Part shown: in pieces, positions 22,530 to 30,389 of the stretch | Layout: each line of letters opens with the position of its first letter | How positions within the stretch are numbered: position 1 is the first letter of the stretch | Assembly: GCA_049302185.1 (NCBI GenBank) | Contig: JBAQLV010000024.1 | Location: 1 to 30,389 of the forward strand | DNA from: UBA1546 sp049302185 | GTDB lineage: Bacteria > Nitrospirota > Thermodesulfovibrionia > Thermodesulfovibrionales > UBA1546 | Length of the DNA stretch: 30,389 bases | Direction of reading: 5' to 3' | Notes under the pieces: model-generated | The model's database searches: none | What the model was told of the DNA's origin: nothing | The model's input: only the letters and a program-made list of their open reading frames with translations | Position numbers and translations under genes: made by a program

Positions 22530-23471
22530 ATGGCTTTTACTGCTCCAAAAGAGACTTATTCAGGCAAAGTTTATAATGTAACAATAGGAACAGGCGACAG
22601 GGCAGCAAGTTTTGGAGGGGAAAACGTGCTTCCTTTTTTACCTTTTGAAGGGACAATCCCAAACAAACCTTTAATCGCATATGAAATACAGGACGTTCCT
22701 CCGGCAGACTGGCCTGAAAACGTTCAGAAACCCTTCAGCAGTGTTTCAGGCGATCCTGTCACATGGGCAAAGTTCTGTCAGGATACGCTGAAGGCAAAGG
22801 CTATAGCTTTAAGGCTTATCGGAACCCACCCCGACAGGGAAAACCGCTCATCTGAAGATGCCGCAAAAACCGTTAAAGACGTGCTTTCCGCTATTAATGT
22901 CCCTTTGATAATACTTGGAAGCAACAATGCGGAAAAAGACGCTCCAGTGCTGATAGCTGCCGCTGAGGCTGCAAAAGACAAGAACTGCATATTAGGCAAA
23001 GCGCAGGAAGCTAACTATAAAACAATAGCTGCCGCTGCAATGGCCAATAACCATAAACTTATTGCAATGTCAGAGCTTGACATAAACCTTTCAAAGCAGT
23101 TGAACATTCTCATAACCCAGATGGGTTTTGACAAGGAAAGGCTTATAACAGACCCTATGTGCTCTGCTCTGGGGTACGGCCTTGAATATACATATTCAGT
23201 CATGGAGAGGATACGGCTTGCAGCGCTTACACAGAATGACCTTACGATGCAGCCGCCTATGCTCGCGGATGTAGGCATGTATGTATGGAAAATCAAAGAG
23301 ACGCAGGCGCCTGAATCAGACGTGCCCTTATGGGGCAATGCTGAAGAGAGAGGAATTGCATGGGAGGCAACAACCGCTGCCGCGCTTCTCATGGCAGGCG
23401 CAGAACTCTTAATCATGAGGCATCCAAAGGCTGTTGAGGCAGTTGGAAAATTAATAGAGGAACTCATATAA
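22530..23471 (+). CDS. acsD: Corrinoid/iron-sulfur protein small subunit AcsD (CODH/ACS delta)
   Basis: This 313-residue TIM-barrel subunit pairs with AcsC to form the corrinoid iron-sulfur protein that carries the methyl group to acetyl-CoA synthase. Recognisable segments are YNVTIGTGDRAASFGGEN, PLIAYEIQDVPPADWP, DTLKAKAIALRLIGTHPD, VPLIILGSNNAEKDAPVL and LITDPMCSALGYGLEYTYS. The ATG lies 7 nt behind GGAGG. Upstream and downstream spacers both contain repeat arrays. The protein is full-length for the bacterial family. Confidence 0.95.
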   Translation: MAFTAPKETYSGKVYNVTIGTGDRAASFGGENVLPFLPFEGTIPNKPLIAYEIQDVPPADWPENVQKPFSSVSGDPVTWAKFCQDTLKAKAIALRLIGTHPDRENRSSEDAAKTVKDVLSAINVPLIILGSNNAEKDAPVLIAAAEAAKDKNCILGKAQEANYKTIAAAAMANNHKLIAMSELDINLSKQLNILITQMGFDKERLITDPMCSALGYGLEYTYSVMERIRLAALTQNDLTMQPPMLADVGMYVWKIKETQAPESDVPLWGNAEERGIAWEATTAAALLMAGAELLIMRHPKAVEAVGKLIEELI

Positions 23472-23476
23472 AACAG

Positions 23477-23554
23477 GGGTTAGGTATTAGGTGTTAGGTT
23501 TTAGATTTTAGATTTTAGAAACTCTGATACCTGATACCTAAGACCTGATACCTT
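23477..23554. repeat. Short-repeat array in the acsD-acsC spacer
   Basis: The left arm repeats GGGTTAGGTATTAGGTGTTAGG and TTTTAGA. The right arm repeats CTGATACCTGATACCTAAGACC. The unit is unlike that of the neighbouring array, but layout and length are the same. It ends directly before AAGGAGG. Confidence 0.85.
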
Positions 23555-23570
23555 TTAAGGAGGAAAAGAT

Positions 23571-24920
23571 ATGGCTCTATCAGGCGTTGCGATATTTAAA
23601 TTATTGCCAAAGACAAACTGCAAAAAATGCGGTCATCCCACATGCCTTGCATTTGCAATGAAACTTGCGCAGAGACAGGCATCGCTGGATCAGTGCCCTG
23701 ATGTATCTGAAGAGGCAAAAAAAATACTCGGAGAGGCCTCAGCGCCTCCGATACGTTCTATAACATTCGGCTCCGGCGACAAGGCGGTAAAGATAGGCGA
23801 AGAGACAGTCCTCTTCAGGCATGACAAAAAATTCGTAAACCCATGCGCTCTCGCTGTTGAAATCAAAGACACTCTTTCCGAGGGAGAAATAACAAGGAAG
23901 ATAGAGGAAGTCCTTGCATCGGAAATAGACAGGGTTGGACAGAAGCTCAGAATTGACGCAATAGCATTAACAAATGCATCCGGCGATAAAGGAAAGTTTG
24001 AGTCAGCCGCAAAACTTATTGCATCAAAGGCGCCAAACGTTCCGGTGATACTTTCAACAACAGCCCCCGCATCCGCAGAAGCGGCTGTAAAGCTCTTTGC
24101 CGGTAAGAAGCCCATTATCTATGGGGCAAACTCAGACAATGCAGAGGCAATGGCAAATATTGCAAAGGCAGAAAAGGCAACGCTCGGAGTAGTTGCAAAC
24201 GGTTTGGATGAACTGTCCACGCTTACGGAAAAGATAAAATCCCTCGGGGTTGAGGACATGGTTATAGACTCAGGAGGAAAAAAGGCAAAAGAAATGCTTG
24301 AAAACAATACCATGATAAGAAGAGCTGCGATTAAGAAGAACTTCAAGCCGTTTGGATACCCTGTGATTAACTTCGCACAGAGAGACGACAGCCTCCATGA
24401 GGCTTTGATTGCGTCTCTTGGAATCACAAAATATGCATCAATCATCGTTGTTAGCAGTATTGAAAAATGGAAAAACCTCGCCCTCTTCACTTTAAGGCAG
24501 AATATATACACCGATCCACAGGTCCCAATGCAGGTAGAGCAGAAGATATACAATATCGGAGAGCCCAAATCTGAATCTCCTCTTATGATCACGACAAATT
24601 TCTCTCTGACGTATTTCATAGTCTCGGGCGAGATAGAAAACAGCAAAGTTGCAAGCAGGCTTGCAGTCATGGACTGCGAAGGATTATCGGTATTGACCGC
24701 ATGGGCGGCAGGAAAGTTCACTGCATCAAAGATAGCGGCATTTATAAAAGATAGCGGCATTGAGAATGAAGTAAACCATAGGGAACTGATAATTCCCGGA
24801 TATGTTGCAATATTAAGCGGTTCTATAGAAGACAAACTTGAAGGCTGGAAGGTGACAGTCGGCCCGAGAGAGGCAAACGGACTTCCGGCATTCTTAAAAG
24901 CAAAGGTAGCACAGAATTAA
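23571..24920 (+). CDS. acsC: Corrinoid/iron-sulfur protein large subunit AcsC (CODH/ACS gamma)
   Basis: The 449-residue subunit has an N-terminal [4Fe-4S] domain with Cys17-x2-Cys20-x4-Cys25-x16-Cys42 (KTNCKKCGHPTCLAFAMK, then DQCPD), a central TIM barrel and a C-terminal corrinoid-binding Rossmann domain (GLSVLTAWAAGKFTASKIA, NHRELIIPGYVAILSG). The cluster activates the cobalt reductively, and the corrinoid domain carries the methyl group between AcsE and AcsB. AAGGAGG precedes the ATG. It is complete and standard in length. Confidence 0.96.
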   Translation: MALSGVAIFKLLPKTNCKKCGHPTCLAFAMKLAQRQASLDQCPDVSEEAKKILGEASAPPIRSITFGSGDKAVKIGEETVLFRHDKKFVNPCALAVEIKDTLSEGEITRKIEEVLASEIDRVGQKLRIDAIALTNASGDKGKFESAAKLIASKAPNVPVILSTTAPASAEAAVKLFAGKKPIIYGANSDNAEAMANIAKAEKATLGVVANGLDELSTLTEKIKSLGVEDMVIDSGGKKAKEMLENNTMIRRAAIKKNFKPFGYPVINFAQRDDSLHEALIASLGITKYASIIVVSSIEKWKNLALFTLRQNIYTDPQVPMQVEQKIYNIGEPKSESPLMITTNFSLTYFIVSGEIENSKVASRLAVMDCEGLSVLTAWAAGKFTASKIAAFIKDSGIENEVNHRELIIPGYVAILSGSIEDKLEGWKVTVGPREANGLPAFLKAKVAQN

Positions 24921-24998
24921 GATGCAAGATACAAGATGCAGGATGCAGGATATGCTGGAAAAATCATAAATCGTGTATCGTGTATCGTGAATCATATA
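24921..24998. repeat. Short-repeat array in the acsC-acsB spacer
   Basis: The left arm repeats GATGCAAGATACAAGATGCAG. The right arm repeats AAATCGTGTATCG, TGTATCGTGAATCATA. The unit is related to the array at 5495-5581 (ATACAAGATACAGGAT). It ends shortly before the acsB GAGGAGG. Confidence 0.85.
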
Positions 24999-25019
24999 CT
25001 TGAATATGAGGAGGTTTGA

Positions 25020-27218
25020 ATGTCCAAGTTAATAGCCTCTGCAGCCATAAGAGGCGCACATACACTGGTAAAACAAGCAGAAGAACTGCTTGAAAAAACC
25101 ACCGCAGAAAAAGGCAAAGACTTCACTTTTGAATTCCCTGACACCGCTTTTTATCTTCCTATGATTTACGCAATGACAGCCTTCCCTGTTAAAACACTGG
25201 GCGATATGAAAGTTGCGCTGGGCATGGCGAAGGAACTGCTTCATGACGAGCCTGAAGAGCATTTATGGAAGCCTTATCTTGGCGAGGCGCTGGACTCAGG
25301 CATGGCAACTCTCTTTGCAGAAGAGATACTGCTTGCATTGAAATACATAAATGGCATGGAGCCTGCTAAAGATCCCGAGACAGGTTATGTATATAACGGA
25401 TTTATCACCGACACTATCCAGAGGAATCTGGGTATCCAGCTTGTTGACGGCACAATGCCGGGCTTTGCCGCAATTATAGGCGCTGCTCCGAATGATGATA
25501 TTGCTGTAAACATTGTCAGGGAACTTCAGGAAAAAAATATCCTCACATTTCTCTCAGGCAATGTAAACGGCAATAGCGTTACAAAACAGCTTCTGAGAAA
25601 AGGTGTTGAATTAGGATGGGACACAAGAATCGTCCCGCTCGGCCCTGATACAGAACATACGCTCTATGCTCTTGACTGGGCAATAAGGGCATCCCTGATA
25701 TTCGGAGGCAAAAAACCCGGCGATTACAAAGAGCATCTCAAATACCAGAAAGACAGGGTCTTTGCATTCGCAGTGGTTCTTGGTGAACTTGATGACATAA
25801 TATGGACTACAGGCGCAGGAGCAATTAACATGGGATTCCCTGCAATTGCAGATACGGACGTTCCGGTTATACATCCTACAGGAGTATGCATATACGAAGA
25901 AGTGGACAAAGAGCTTGACCATGGAAAGATAGTGCAGAGGGCTATTGAACAGAGAGGGTTAAAGATTACCGTTGAAAAGCCTCCGATACCTGTTGCATAC
26001 GGGCCTGCCTTTGAGGGCGAGAGAATAAGAAAAGAGGATATGTTCATTGAATTCGGCGGACAGAGAACACCTTCATTTGAATGGGTCAGGATGAAGGAAC
26101 TGAATGAGATAGAAGACAACAAGGTAATTATTGTAGGAGATGGCTGGAAAGAGAAGTACGAAAAAGGCGGACAGATGCCATTGGGCATCGTGATAGATGC
26201 GGCAGGAAGAAAAATGCAGAAGGACTTTGAGTCTGTCATTGAAAGAAAGATGCACCATAACATAAACGAGGCGCAGGGACTCTGGCACATGGGCCAGCGT
26301 GACCTCAACTGGATAAGAATCAGCAGCAATGCAAAAAAAGAAGGCATAACATTAGAACACATTGGCGTGGTCATGACAACTATGACACATCACAGGTTCA
26401 AGTCAATCGTGGATAAGGTGCAGGTTACCATATACACCGATGAAAAAGATATTCTTGCCATACAGGAAGAAGCGAGAAAGGCATACAAGGATCGTGACCA
26501 GAGGCTCGGTTCGCTTACTGATGAGGCAGTGGATATTTTTTACTCGTGCCTCCTCTGTCAGTCATTTGCGCCAAGCCATGTATGTGTCATAAGCCCTGAA
26601 AGGCTTGGTCTGTGCGGCGCATACAACTGGCTTGATGGAAAGGCTGCTTATGAGATAGACCCCACTGGAGGCAACCAGCCGATTCCGAAGGGCGCGCTCA
26701 TGGATGCAAGATACGGAAGATACGCAGGCATAGACGAATACCTGAAAAAGGCATCAGCCGGCGCTGTTGAGACACTTAACTTATACACAATAATGGAAAA
26801 CCCGATGACTTCATGCGGCTGCTTTGAATGTATTATCGCAATAATCCCTGAGGCAAACGGAATAATGATAGTGCAGAGGGGACATACAGGAATGACACCG
26901 GCAGGAATGAAGTTCTCTACCCTTGCAGGAAGCGTAGGAGGCGGAACGCAGAACCCCGGCTTTATGGGAATAGGAAGAAACTTTATTATAAGCAAGAAAT
27001 TTCTTCATGGAGATGGCGGAATAAAGAGGATTGTCTGGATGACAAAGAATCTAAAGGAAAGTCTGAAAGAAGAATTTAACAAAAGGGCTGTAGAAGAAGG
27101 AGTGCCTGACCTCATGGACAAGATAGCTGACGAGACAGTAGCAGAGGACTCGGAGAAGCTGCTCGAGTTCCTTACGAGCGTCGGGCATCCCGCTCTCAGC
27201 ATGGACCCGATGCTATAA
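25020..27218 (+). CDS. acsB: Acetyl-CoA synthase catalytic subunit AcsB (CODH/ACS alpha)
   Basis: AcsB joins the methyl group, CO and CoA to make acetyl-CoA at the nickel-iron-sulfur A-cluster. The 732-residue protein keeps all ligands: Cys510, Cys513, Cys522 and Cys532 for the [4Fe-4S] part (SCLLCQSFAPSHVC, then GLCGAYNW), and Cys599-Gly-Cys601 (TSCGCFEC) for the distal nickel. The offset from the Moorella numbering is a constant +4. The N-terminal domain that docks CODH is present, so this is the long bacterial form, not the shorter archaeal CdhC. It starts at an ATG behind GAGGAGG. Confidence 0.97.
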   Translation: MSKLIASAAIRGAHTLVKQAEELLEKTTAEKGKDFTFEFPDTAFYLPMIYAMTAFPVKTLGDMKVALGMAKELLHDEPEEHLWKPYLGEALDSGMATLFAEEILLALKYINGMEPAKDPETGYVYNGFITDTIQRNLGIQLVDGTMPGFAAIIGAAPNDDIAVNIVRELQEKNILTFLSGNVNGNSVTKQLLRKGVELGWDTRIVPLGPDTEHTLYALDWAIRASLIFGGKKPGDYKEHLKYQKDRVFAFAVVLGELDDIIWTTGAGAINMGFPAIADTDVPVIHPTGVCIYEEVDKELDHGKIVQRAIEQRGLKITVEKPPIPVAYGPAFEGERIRKEDMFIEFGGQRTPSFEWVRMKELNEIEDNKVIIVGDGWKEKYEKGGQMPLGIVIDAAGRKMQKDFESVIERKMHHNINEAQGLWHMGQRDLNWIRISSNAKKEGITLEHIGVVMTTMTHHRFKSIVDKVQVTIYTDEKDILAIQEEARKAYKDRDQRLGSLTDEAVDIFYSCLLCQSFAPSHVCVISPERLGLCGAYNWLDGKAAYEIDPTGGNQPIPKGALMDARYGRYAGIDEYLKKASAGAVETLNLYTIMENPMTSCGCFECIIAIIPEANGIMIVQRGHTGMTPAGMKFSTLAGSVGGGTQNPGFMGIGRNFIISKKFLHGDGGIKRIVWMTKNLKESLKEEFNKRAVEEGVPDLMDKIADETVAEDSEKLLEFLTSVGHPALSMDPML

Positions 27219-27221
27219 TAA

Positions 27222-27309
27222 AGTGAATAGTCGTTAGTGAACAGTGAATAGCTGAAGACAAACAGATTTCTGTTTATACTATTCACTAAATACTGTTCAC
27301 TATTCACTA
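27222..27309. repeat. Short-repeat array in the acsB-cooS spacer
   Basis: The left arm repeats AGTGAATAGTCGTTAGTGAACAG. After AGACAAACAGATTTCTG the right arm repeats CTATTCACTAAATACTG and TTCACTATTCACTAA. The same unit occurs at 7931-7995. Confidence 0.85.
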
Positions 27310-27327
27310 ATGAAGGTTGGAGGTAAA

Positions 27328-29313
27328 ATGGAAAAGGTTGTAAAAAGCGCAAATAAAGAAGCAGAACAGATAATAGAATGGGGGGAACTCCACAAGATAG
27401 AGACCTGTTTCGACAGGGCAGAAAGGCTGAAGCCCTGCCCAATAGGCGAGACAGGCGCATGCTGCAGGATATGCCACATGGGACCCTGCAGGCTCGTAGG
27501 AAAAAATGCTGAAGAAGAGGCAAAAGGCGTATGCGGGGCAACGCTTCCCACAATTGCTGCCCGGAATTTCCTAAGGATGATTGCTGCTGGCACAGCAGCG
27601 CACTCAGACCATGCAAGGGATATGGCGTTTACGCTTCTTGCGGCTGCAAACGGCGAGGCCAAAGACTTTCAGATAAAGGATGTGAGAAAGCTTTACCGCG
27701 TTGCCGTCTATCTGAATATTGAATTTGAAGGAAGACCGGTTAATGATGTTGCCCGCGATGTGGCTGTAAGGTTGATTGAAAACTTCGGCAGACAAAAGGG
27801 TGAGATTGATTTCTTGAGCAGGGCGCCAAAAAAGACACAAGAACGATGGAAGAAATGGGGCATTGTGCCGCGCGGCATAGACAGGGAGGTTTGCGAGGCA
27901 ATGCATCGGACATCCATAGGCGTTGACCACGACCCTGACCACCTCTTACTGCATGGTTTGAGAACTGCCCTTGCTGATGGCTGGGGCGGCTCTATGATAT
28001 CTACAGACATTACAGACATCCTATTCGGCACACCGCAGCCAGTAAAGGCAGAGGCGAGCTTTGGAATATTTAAGGAGGATGAGGTAAACCTCGTTGTTCA
28101 CGGTCATGAACCTACTCTTGCAGAGATAATTGTTGCTGTTGCGGATGAGCCTGAGATGATTGCCTATGCTGTCTCAAAGGGTGCAAAGGGCATTAATCTT
28201 GGTGGAATGTGCTGCACGGCAAACGAGGTGCTGATGAGACACGGCATTCCGACGGCAGGTGGATTCACCAATCAGGAACTCGGCATAATGACAGGACTTG
28301 TGGATGCTATGACAGTGGATTATCAGTGTATAATGCCGGCAATTGCAGAGCTTTCAAAGAAATTTCATACAAAGATTATCACTACATCTGAAAAGGCAAA
28401 GATGCCTGGCGCTATACACATAGGATTCGATGAACACAGGGCGAAGGAAATAGCGCGGGAGATTATAATGCTTGCCTGTGATAATTATCAGAACAGAAAA
28501 AAAGAGGGAAGCCATATCACAGATAAGTTCCCGGTAATAGCAGGATTTTCCCACGAATATATAGAATACATGCAGGGAGGGTCATGGAGGGCATCATTCA
28601 GGCCTTTAAATAATGCTATTATGGCAGGCAGGATACGCGGCGTTGTCGGTCTTGCAGGCTGTGATAATCCAAGGGTTCCTGCACAGGGTCTTCATCGCTT
28701 TCTTGCAATTGAATTGATAAAGAATGATGTGTTGATAGTGTCAACAGGCTGTGGTTCTCATGCATGTGCTACTGCCGGATATCTGACACCTGAAATAGCT
28801 CTCGAGGAAGCCGGGCCGGGATTAAGAGAGGTTTGTGAGGCGATAGGTATTCCTCCAATTCTTCACCTCGGCTCATGTGTAGATAATTCAAGGATACTTA
28901 CAATCGCAAGCGCAATGGCAGCAGAGGGAGGGCTTTCTGATGAAATAGGCGGGATGCCTGCGGTAGGCATAGCGCCAGAGTGGATGAGTGAAAAGGCAAT
29001 CGCAATCGGGTGTTATTTTGCAGCATCAGGTGTGCCTGTGATATTTGGTGGTGAATCACCAGTGAGTGCAAGTGAGGAAGTAACTAAGATAATGACAGAG
29101 GTCTGGTTCGAGAGGTTCAGGGGAGCGCTCCATTTCGAACCCGATCCCGAAAAGATACTTGAGATGGCGCTTGATTACATCGACAAGGCGAGAGAGGCGC
29201 TTAAGCTCAAGAAGTACGAGCCGGGAAAATTCGGCGCAGAAAGAGTGCTTATGGATATGGCAGCAAGGCGTGAGATTGAAAGAGCGGCTAAACCGCATAT
29301 CGGAATATATTAA
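27328..29313 (+). CDS. cooS: Anaerobic Ni-Fe carbon monoxide dehydrogenase catalytic subunit
   Basis: CooS/AcsA interconverts CO2 and CO at a Ni-Fe-S C-cluster. The ATG at 27328 lies 5 nt behind TTGGAGG and gives 661 residues; an ATG 6 codons earlier overlaps the repeat arm and is rejected. The N-terminal D/B-cluster cysteines are in KPCPIGETGACCRICHMGPC. C-cluster ligands are visible: His in VVHGHEPT, Cys in LGGMCCTANE, Cys in VDYQCIMPA, and later Cys in GLAGCDNPR, STGCGSHACA and LGSCVDNSR. Position after acsB marks it as the ACS-partner CODH. No cooC nickel-insertion gene follows; a NuoE-like gene follows after an 18-nt gap. Confidence 0.96.
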   Translation: MEKVVKSANKEAEQIIEWGELHKIETCFDRAERLKPCPIGETGACCRICHMGPCRLVGKNAEEEAKGVCGATLPTIAARNFLRMIAAGTAAHSDHARDMAFTLLAAANGEAKDFQIKDVRKLYRVAVYLNIEFEGRPVNDVARDVAVRLIENFGRQKGEIDFLSRAPKKTQERWKKWGIVPRGIDREVCEAMHRTSIGVDHDPDHLLLHGLRTALADGWGGSMISTDITDILFGTPQPVKAEASFGIFKEDEVNLVVHGHEPTLAEIIVAVADEPEMIAYAVSKGAKGINLGGMCCTANEVLMRHGIPTAGGFTNQELGIMTGLVDAMTVDYQCIMPAIAELSKKFHTKIITTSEKAKMPGAIHIGFDEHRAKEIAREIIMLACDNYQNRKKEGSHITDKFPVIAGFSHEYIEYMQGGSWRASFRPLNNAIMAGRIRGVVGLAGCDNPRVPAQGLHRFLAIELIKNDVLIVSTGCGSHACATAGYLTPEIALEEAGPGLREVCEAIGIPPILHLGSCVDNSRILTIASAMAAEGGLSDEIGGMPAVGIAPEWMSEKAIAIGCYFAASGVPVIFGGESPVSASEEVTKIMTEVWFERFRGALHFEPDPEKILEMALDYIDKAREALKLKKYEPGKFGAERVLMDMAARREIERAAKPHIGIY

Positions 29314-29331
29314 ATTTGTAGGAGAGACACA

Positions 29332-29820
29332 ATGATGGAAGTAAACGAGATTGAAATTGATGAACAAATAGGAGAGGTTGGTAGAATACTTAGTAAGCAG
29401 GAAAGGAAGAGAGGATTACTGATATATGCCCTCCAACAGATTCAGGAGAATGACGGTTATTTGCAGGAAGAAGTTTTAAGGAGGCTTTCTAAAAACTTAA
29501 ATATTTCACTGGCTGAGGTTTACAGTGTAGCGAGTTTTTACAAACAGTTTCATTTTAAGCCGAGAGGAAGAAAGATTGTTAGGGTATGTATGGGTACTGC
29601 TTGTTATGTCAGAGGTGCTAAAGCGATCCTGAACACGATCGAGAAAAGATTCAATGTTAAGGATGGTGAGACAACCGAAGACCTTGCTATGACCTTGGAA
29701 ACAGTTGGTTGTATAGGATGTTGTGGTCTTGCACCTGTTGCCACCGTTAACGATGATGTTAAAGGTGAAATTGGTTCGAAAAAACTGGAAAAGTTAATAA
29801 GACTTATAGAAGAGGAATAA
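29332..29820 (+). CDS. NuoE-like [2Fe-2S] subunit (24-kDa family; HydC/HoxE-type)
   Basis: The 162-residue protein has an N-terminal helical domain and a thioredoxin-like [2Fe-2S] domain. The four ligands are in RVCMGTACYVRG (C-x4-C) and GCIGCCGLAP (C-x3-C). Such subunits pair with a NuoF-like flavoprotein in complex I, bidirectional and bifurcating hydrogenases, and NAD-dependent formate dehydrogenases. The ATG has GGAGAG upstream, and the next gene starts 2 nt after its stop. Lying directly behind cooS, it suggests that CODH or ferredoxin electrons are exchanged with NADH. Which catalytic enzyme it serves cannot be told from this window. Confidence 0.93.
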   Translation: MMEVNEIEIDEQIGEVGRILSKQERKRGLLIYALQQIQENDGYLQEEVLRRLSKNLNISLAEVYSVASFYKQFHFKPRGRKIVRVCMGTACYVRGAKAILNTIEKRFNVKDGETTEDLAMTLETVGCIGCCGLAPVATVNDDVKGEIGSKKLEKLIRLIEEE

Positions 29821-29822
29821 AA

Positions 29823-30389
29823 ATGGAGAGGCTTAAGAGCATAGATGATCTTAAGAACCTGAAATCAGGTGTAAGCAAGGAAATATTTAACCCGAAAAAA
29901 AACAGAGTGCGGGTGTGCTGCGGCCTCCCCTGTAGTGCCTTAGGTTCTCATACGGTTGTTAAGGCATTAGAGGAAGACATCTCTAAAAGCGGTCTGGATA
30001 TCGAAGTGGTAAAGACGGGTTGCCAGGGTCTTTGCCAGAGTGGGCCTATTATGAAGGTTGAACCACATGGTTATTTTTACCAGAAAGTCGGACAAAAAAA
30101 AGTAAGGGAAATTATTCCAACTACGTACAAGGCAGGTTATCCGGTAAGAGATCTCCTTTATAGAGAAACTTTTCTTGAAAAACCTGTTGAGGTGATGGAA
30201 GATATACCATTTTATAAAAAGCAGCTGAAGATTGCACTCAGAAATACTGGCAACATAGATCCCGCTAAAATCTATCATTATATTGCTGTTGGTGGCTATG
30301 GCGCTGCTGAAAAGATGTTTTCCTCAATGAGTCCTGAACAGGTGCTTGAGGAGGTAAAGAAGGCAAATCTCAGGGGCCGGGGCGGTGCA
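29823..30389 (+). CDS. NuoF/HydB-like NADH-binding flavoprotein, N-terminal part (runs off window)
   Basis: The reading frame is open for 189 codons to the end of the window. It starts with a thioredoxin-like [2Fe-2S] domain fused to the N-terminus (RVCCGLPCSALGSH, then TGCQGLCQSG), a fusion typical of HydB of [FeFe] hydrogenases and of NuoF of formate dehydrogenases, not of plain complex I NuoF. The segment DIPFYKKQLKIALRNTGNID and the final LRGRGGA begin the FMN/NADH-binding domain. The start is 2 nt after the NuoE-like stop. The C-terminal 4Fe-4S ferredoxin domains, if any, lie outside. Confidence 0.93.
   Translation, partial: MERLKSIDDLKNLKSGVSKEIFNPKKNRVRVCCGLPCSALGSHTVVKALEEDISKSGLDIEVVKTGCQGLCQSGPIMKVEPHGYFYQKVGQKKVREIIPTTYKAGYPVRDLLYRETFLEKPVEVMEDIPFYKKQLKIALRNTGNIDPAKIYHYIAVGGYGAAEKMFSSMSPEQVLEEVKKANLRGRGGA

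Noticed and set aside
22441..27309. The spacer arrays might be CRISPR arrays.
   Set aside because: Units are only 7-9 nt, are degenerate, have no unique spacers of regular length, and there are no cas genes.
27310..27327. Earlier ATG for cooS at 27310.
   Set aside because: It adds six residues written through the ribosome-binding site TTGGAGG, which instead serves the ATG at 27328.

Overview
The window is about 30.4 kb of bacterial chromosome at roughly 43% GC. A bacterial-type CODH/acetyl-CoA synthase operon (acsE-acsD-acsC-acsB-cooS), an NADH-linked NuoE/NuoF-like module, a MoeA gene, an endonuclease Q and heptamer-like intergenic repeats together suggest an anaerobe, most likely of the Nitrospirota (Thermodesulfovibrionia-like) or a neighbouring deep-branching lineage. 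The lineage is inferred from gene content only, because no rRNA lies in the window.

Left part (1-9.9 kb). The window opens on the 5' edge of an IS3-family element and a hicB-hicA toxin-antitoxin pair. A leftward rimP-nusA-recG operon follows, with a strong hairpin in its leader, then a tiny Ala/Pro-rich lipoprotein gene with its own promoter and terminator. Rightward HAD phosphatase and TrmN6-like methyltransferase genes come next. A leftward membrane group follows (NfeD protease, slipin, VTT/TVP38 protein), divergent from a macro-domain gene.

Middle part (9.9-21.4 kb). A truncated ABC ATPase sits behind an M48 (Ste24-like) peptidase. Next is a complete integron-type gene cassette bounded by two recognisable attC sites. 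It carries a type II restriction-modification pair: an N4-cytosine-type methyltransferase with an SNase-like tail and a PD-(D/E)XK endonuclease. No integrase is in the window. After a gene-poor decayed stretch come endonuclease Q just behind tRNA-Val(GAC), moeA, a zinc-dependent phospholipase C-like gene, a 22-residue Cys/His/Lys microprotein with a consensus promoter, mtgA, a PAS-PAS-GGDEF diguanylate cyclase, and thiD.

Right part (21.6-30.4 kb). acsE, acsD, acsC, acsB and cooS encode the carbonyl branch of the Wood-Ljungdahl pathway: methyl transfer from methyl-tetrahydrofolate to the corrinoid iron-sulfur protein, CO2/CO interconversion, and acetyl-CoA assembly. A NuoE-like [2Fe-2S] protein and the start of a NuoF/HydB-like flavoprotein follow with almost no spacing and probably link the pathway to NADH. 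All four spacers from acsE to cooS contain a different array of short repeats folded as left arm and complementary right arm. The same architecture recurs around the HAD/trmN6 and nfeD/slipin genes and, as a single arm, inside the trmN6 coding sequence.

The observations most worth following are the R-M integron cassette, these repeat arrays, a set of apparently leaderless promoters (TATAAT exactly 6 nt before ATG at three genes), the microprotein, and the bacterial EndoQ ending in a possible clamp-binding peptide.
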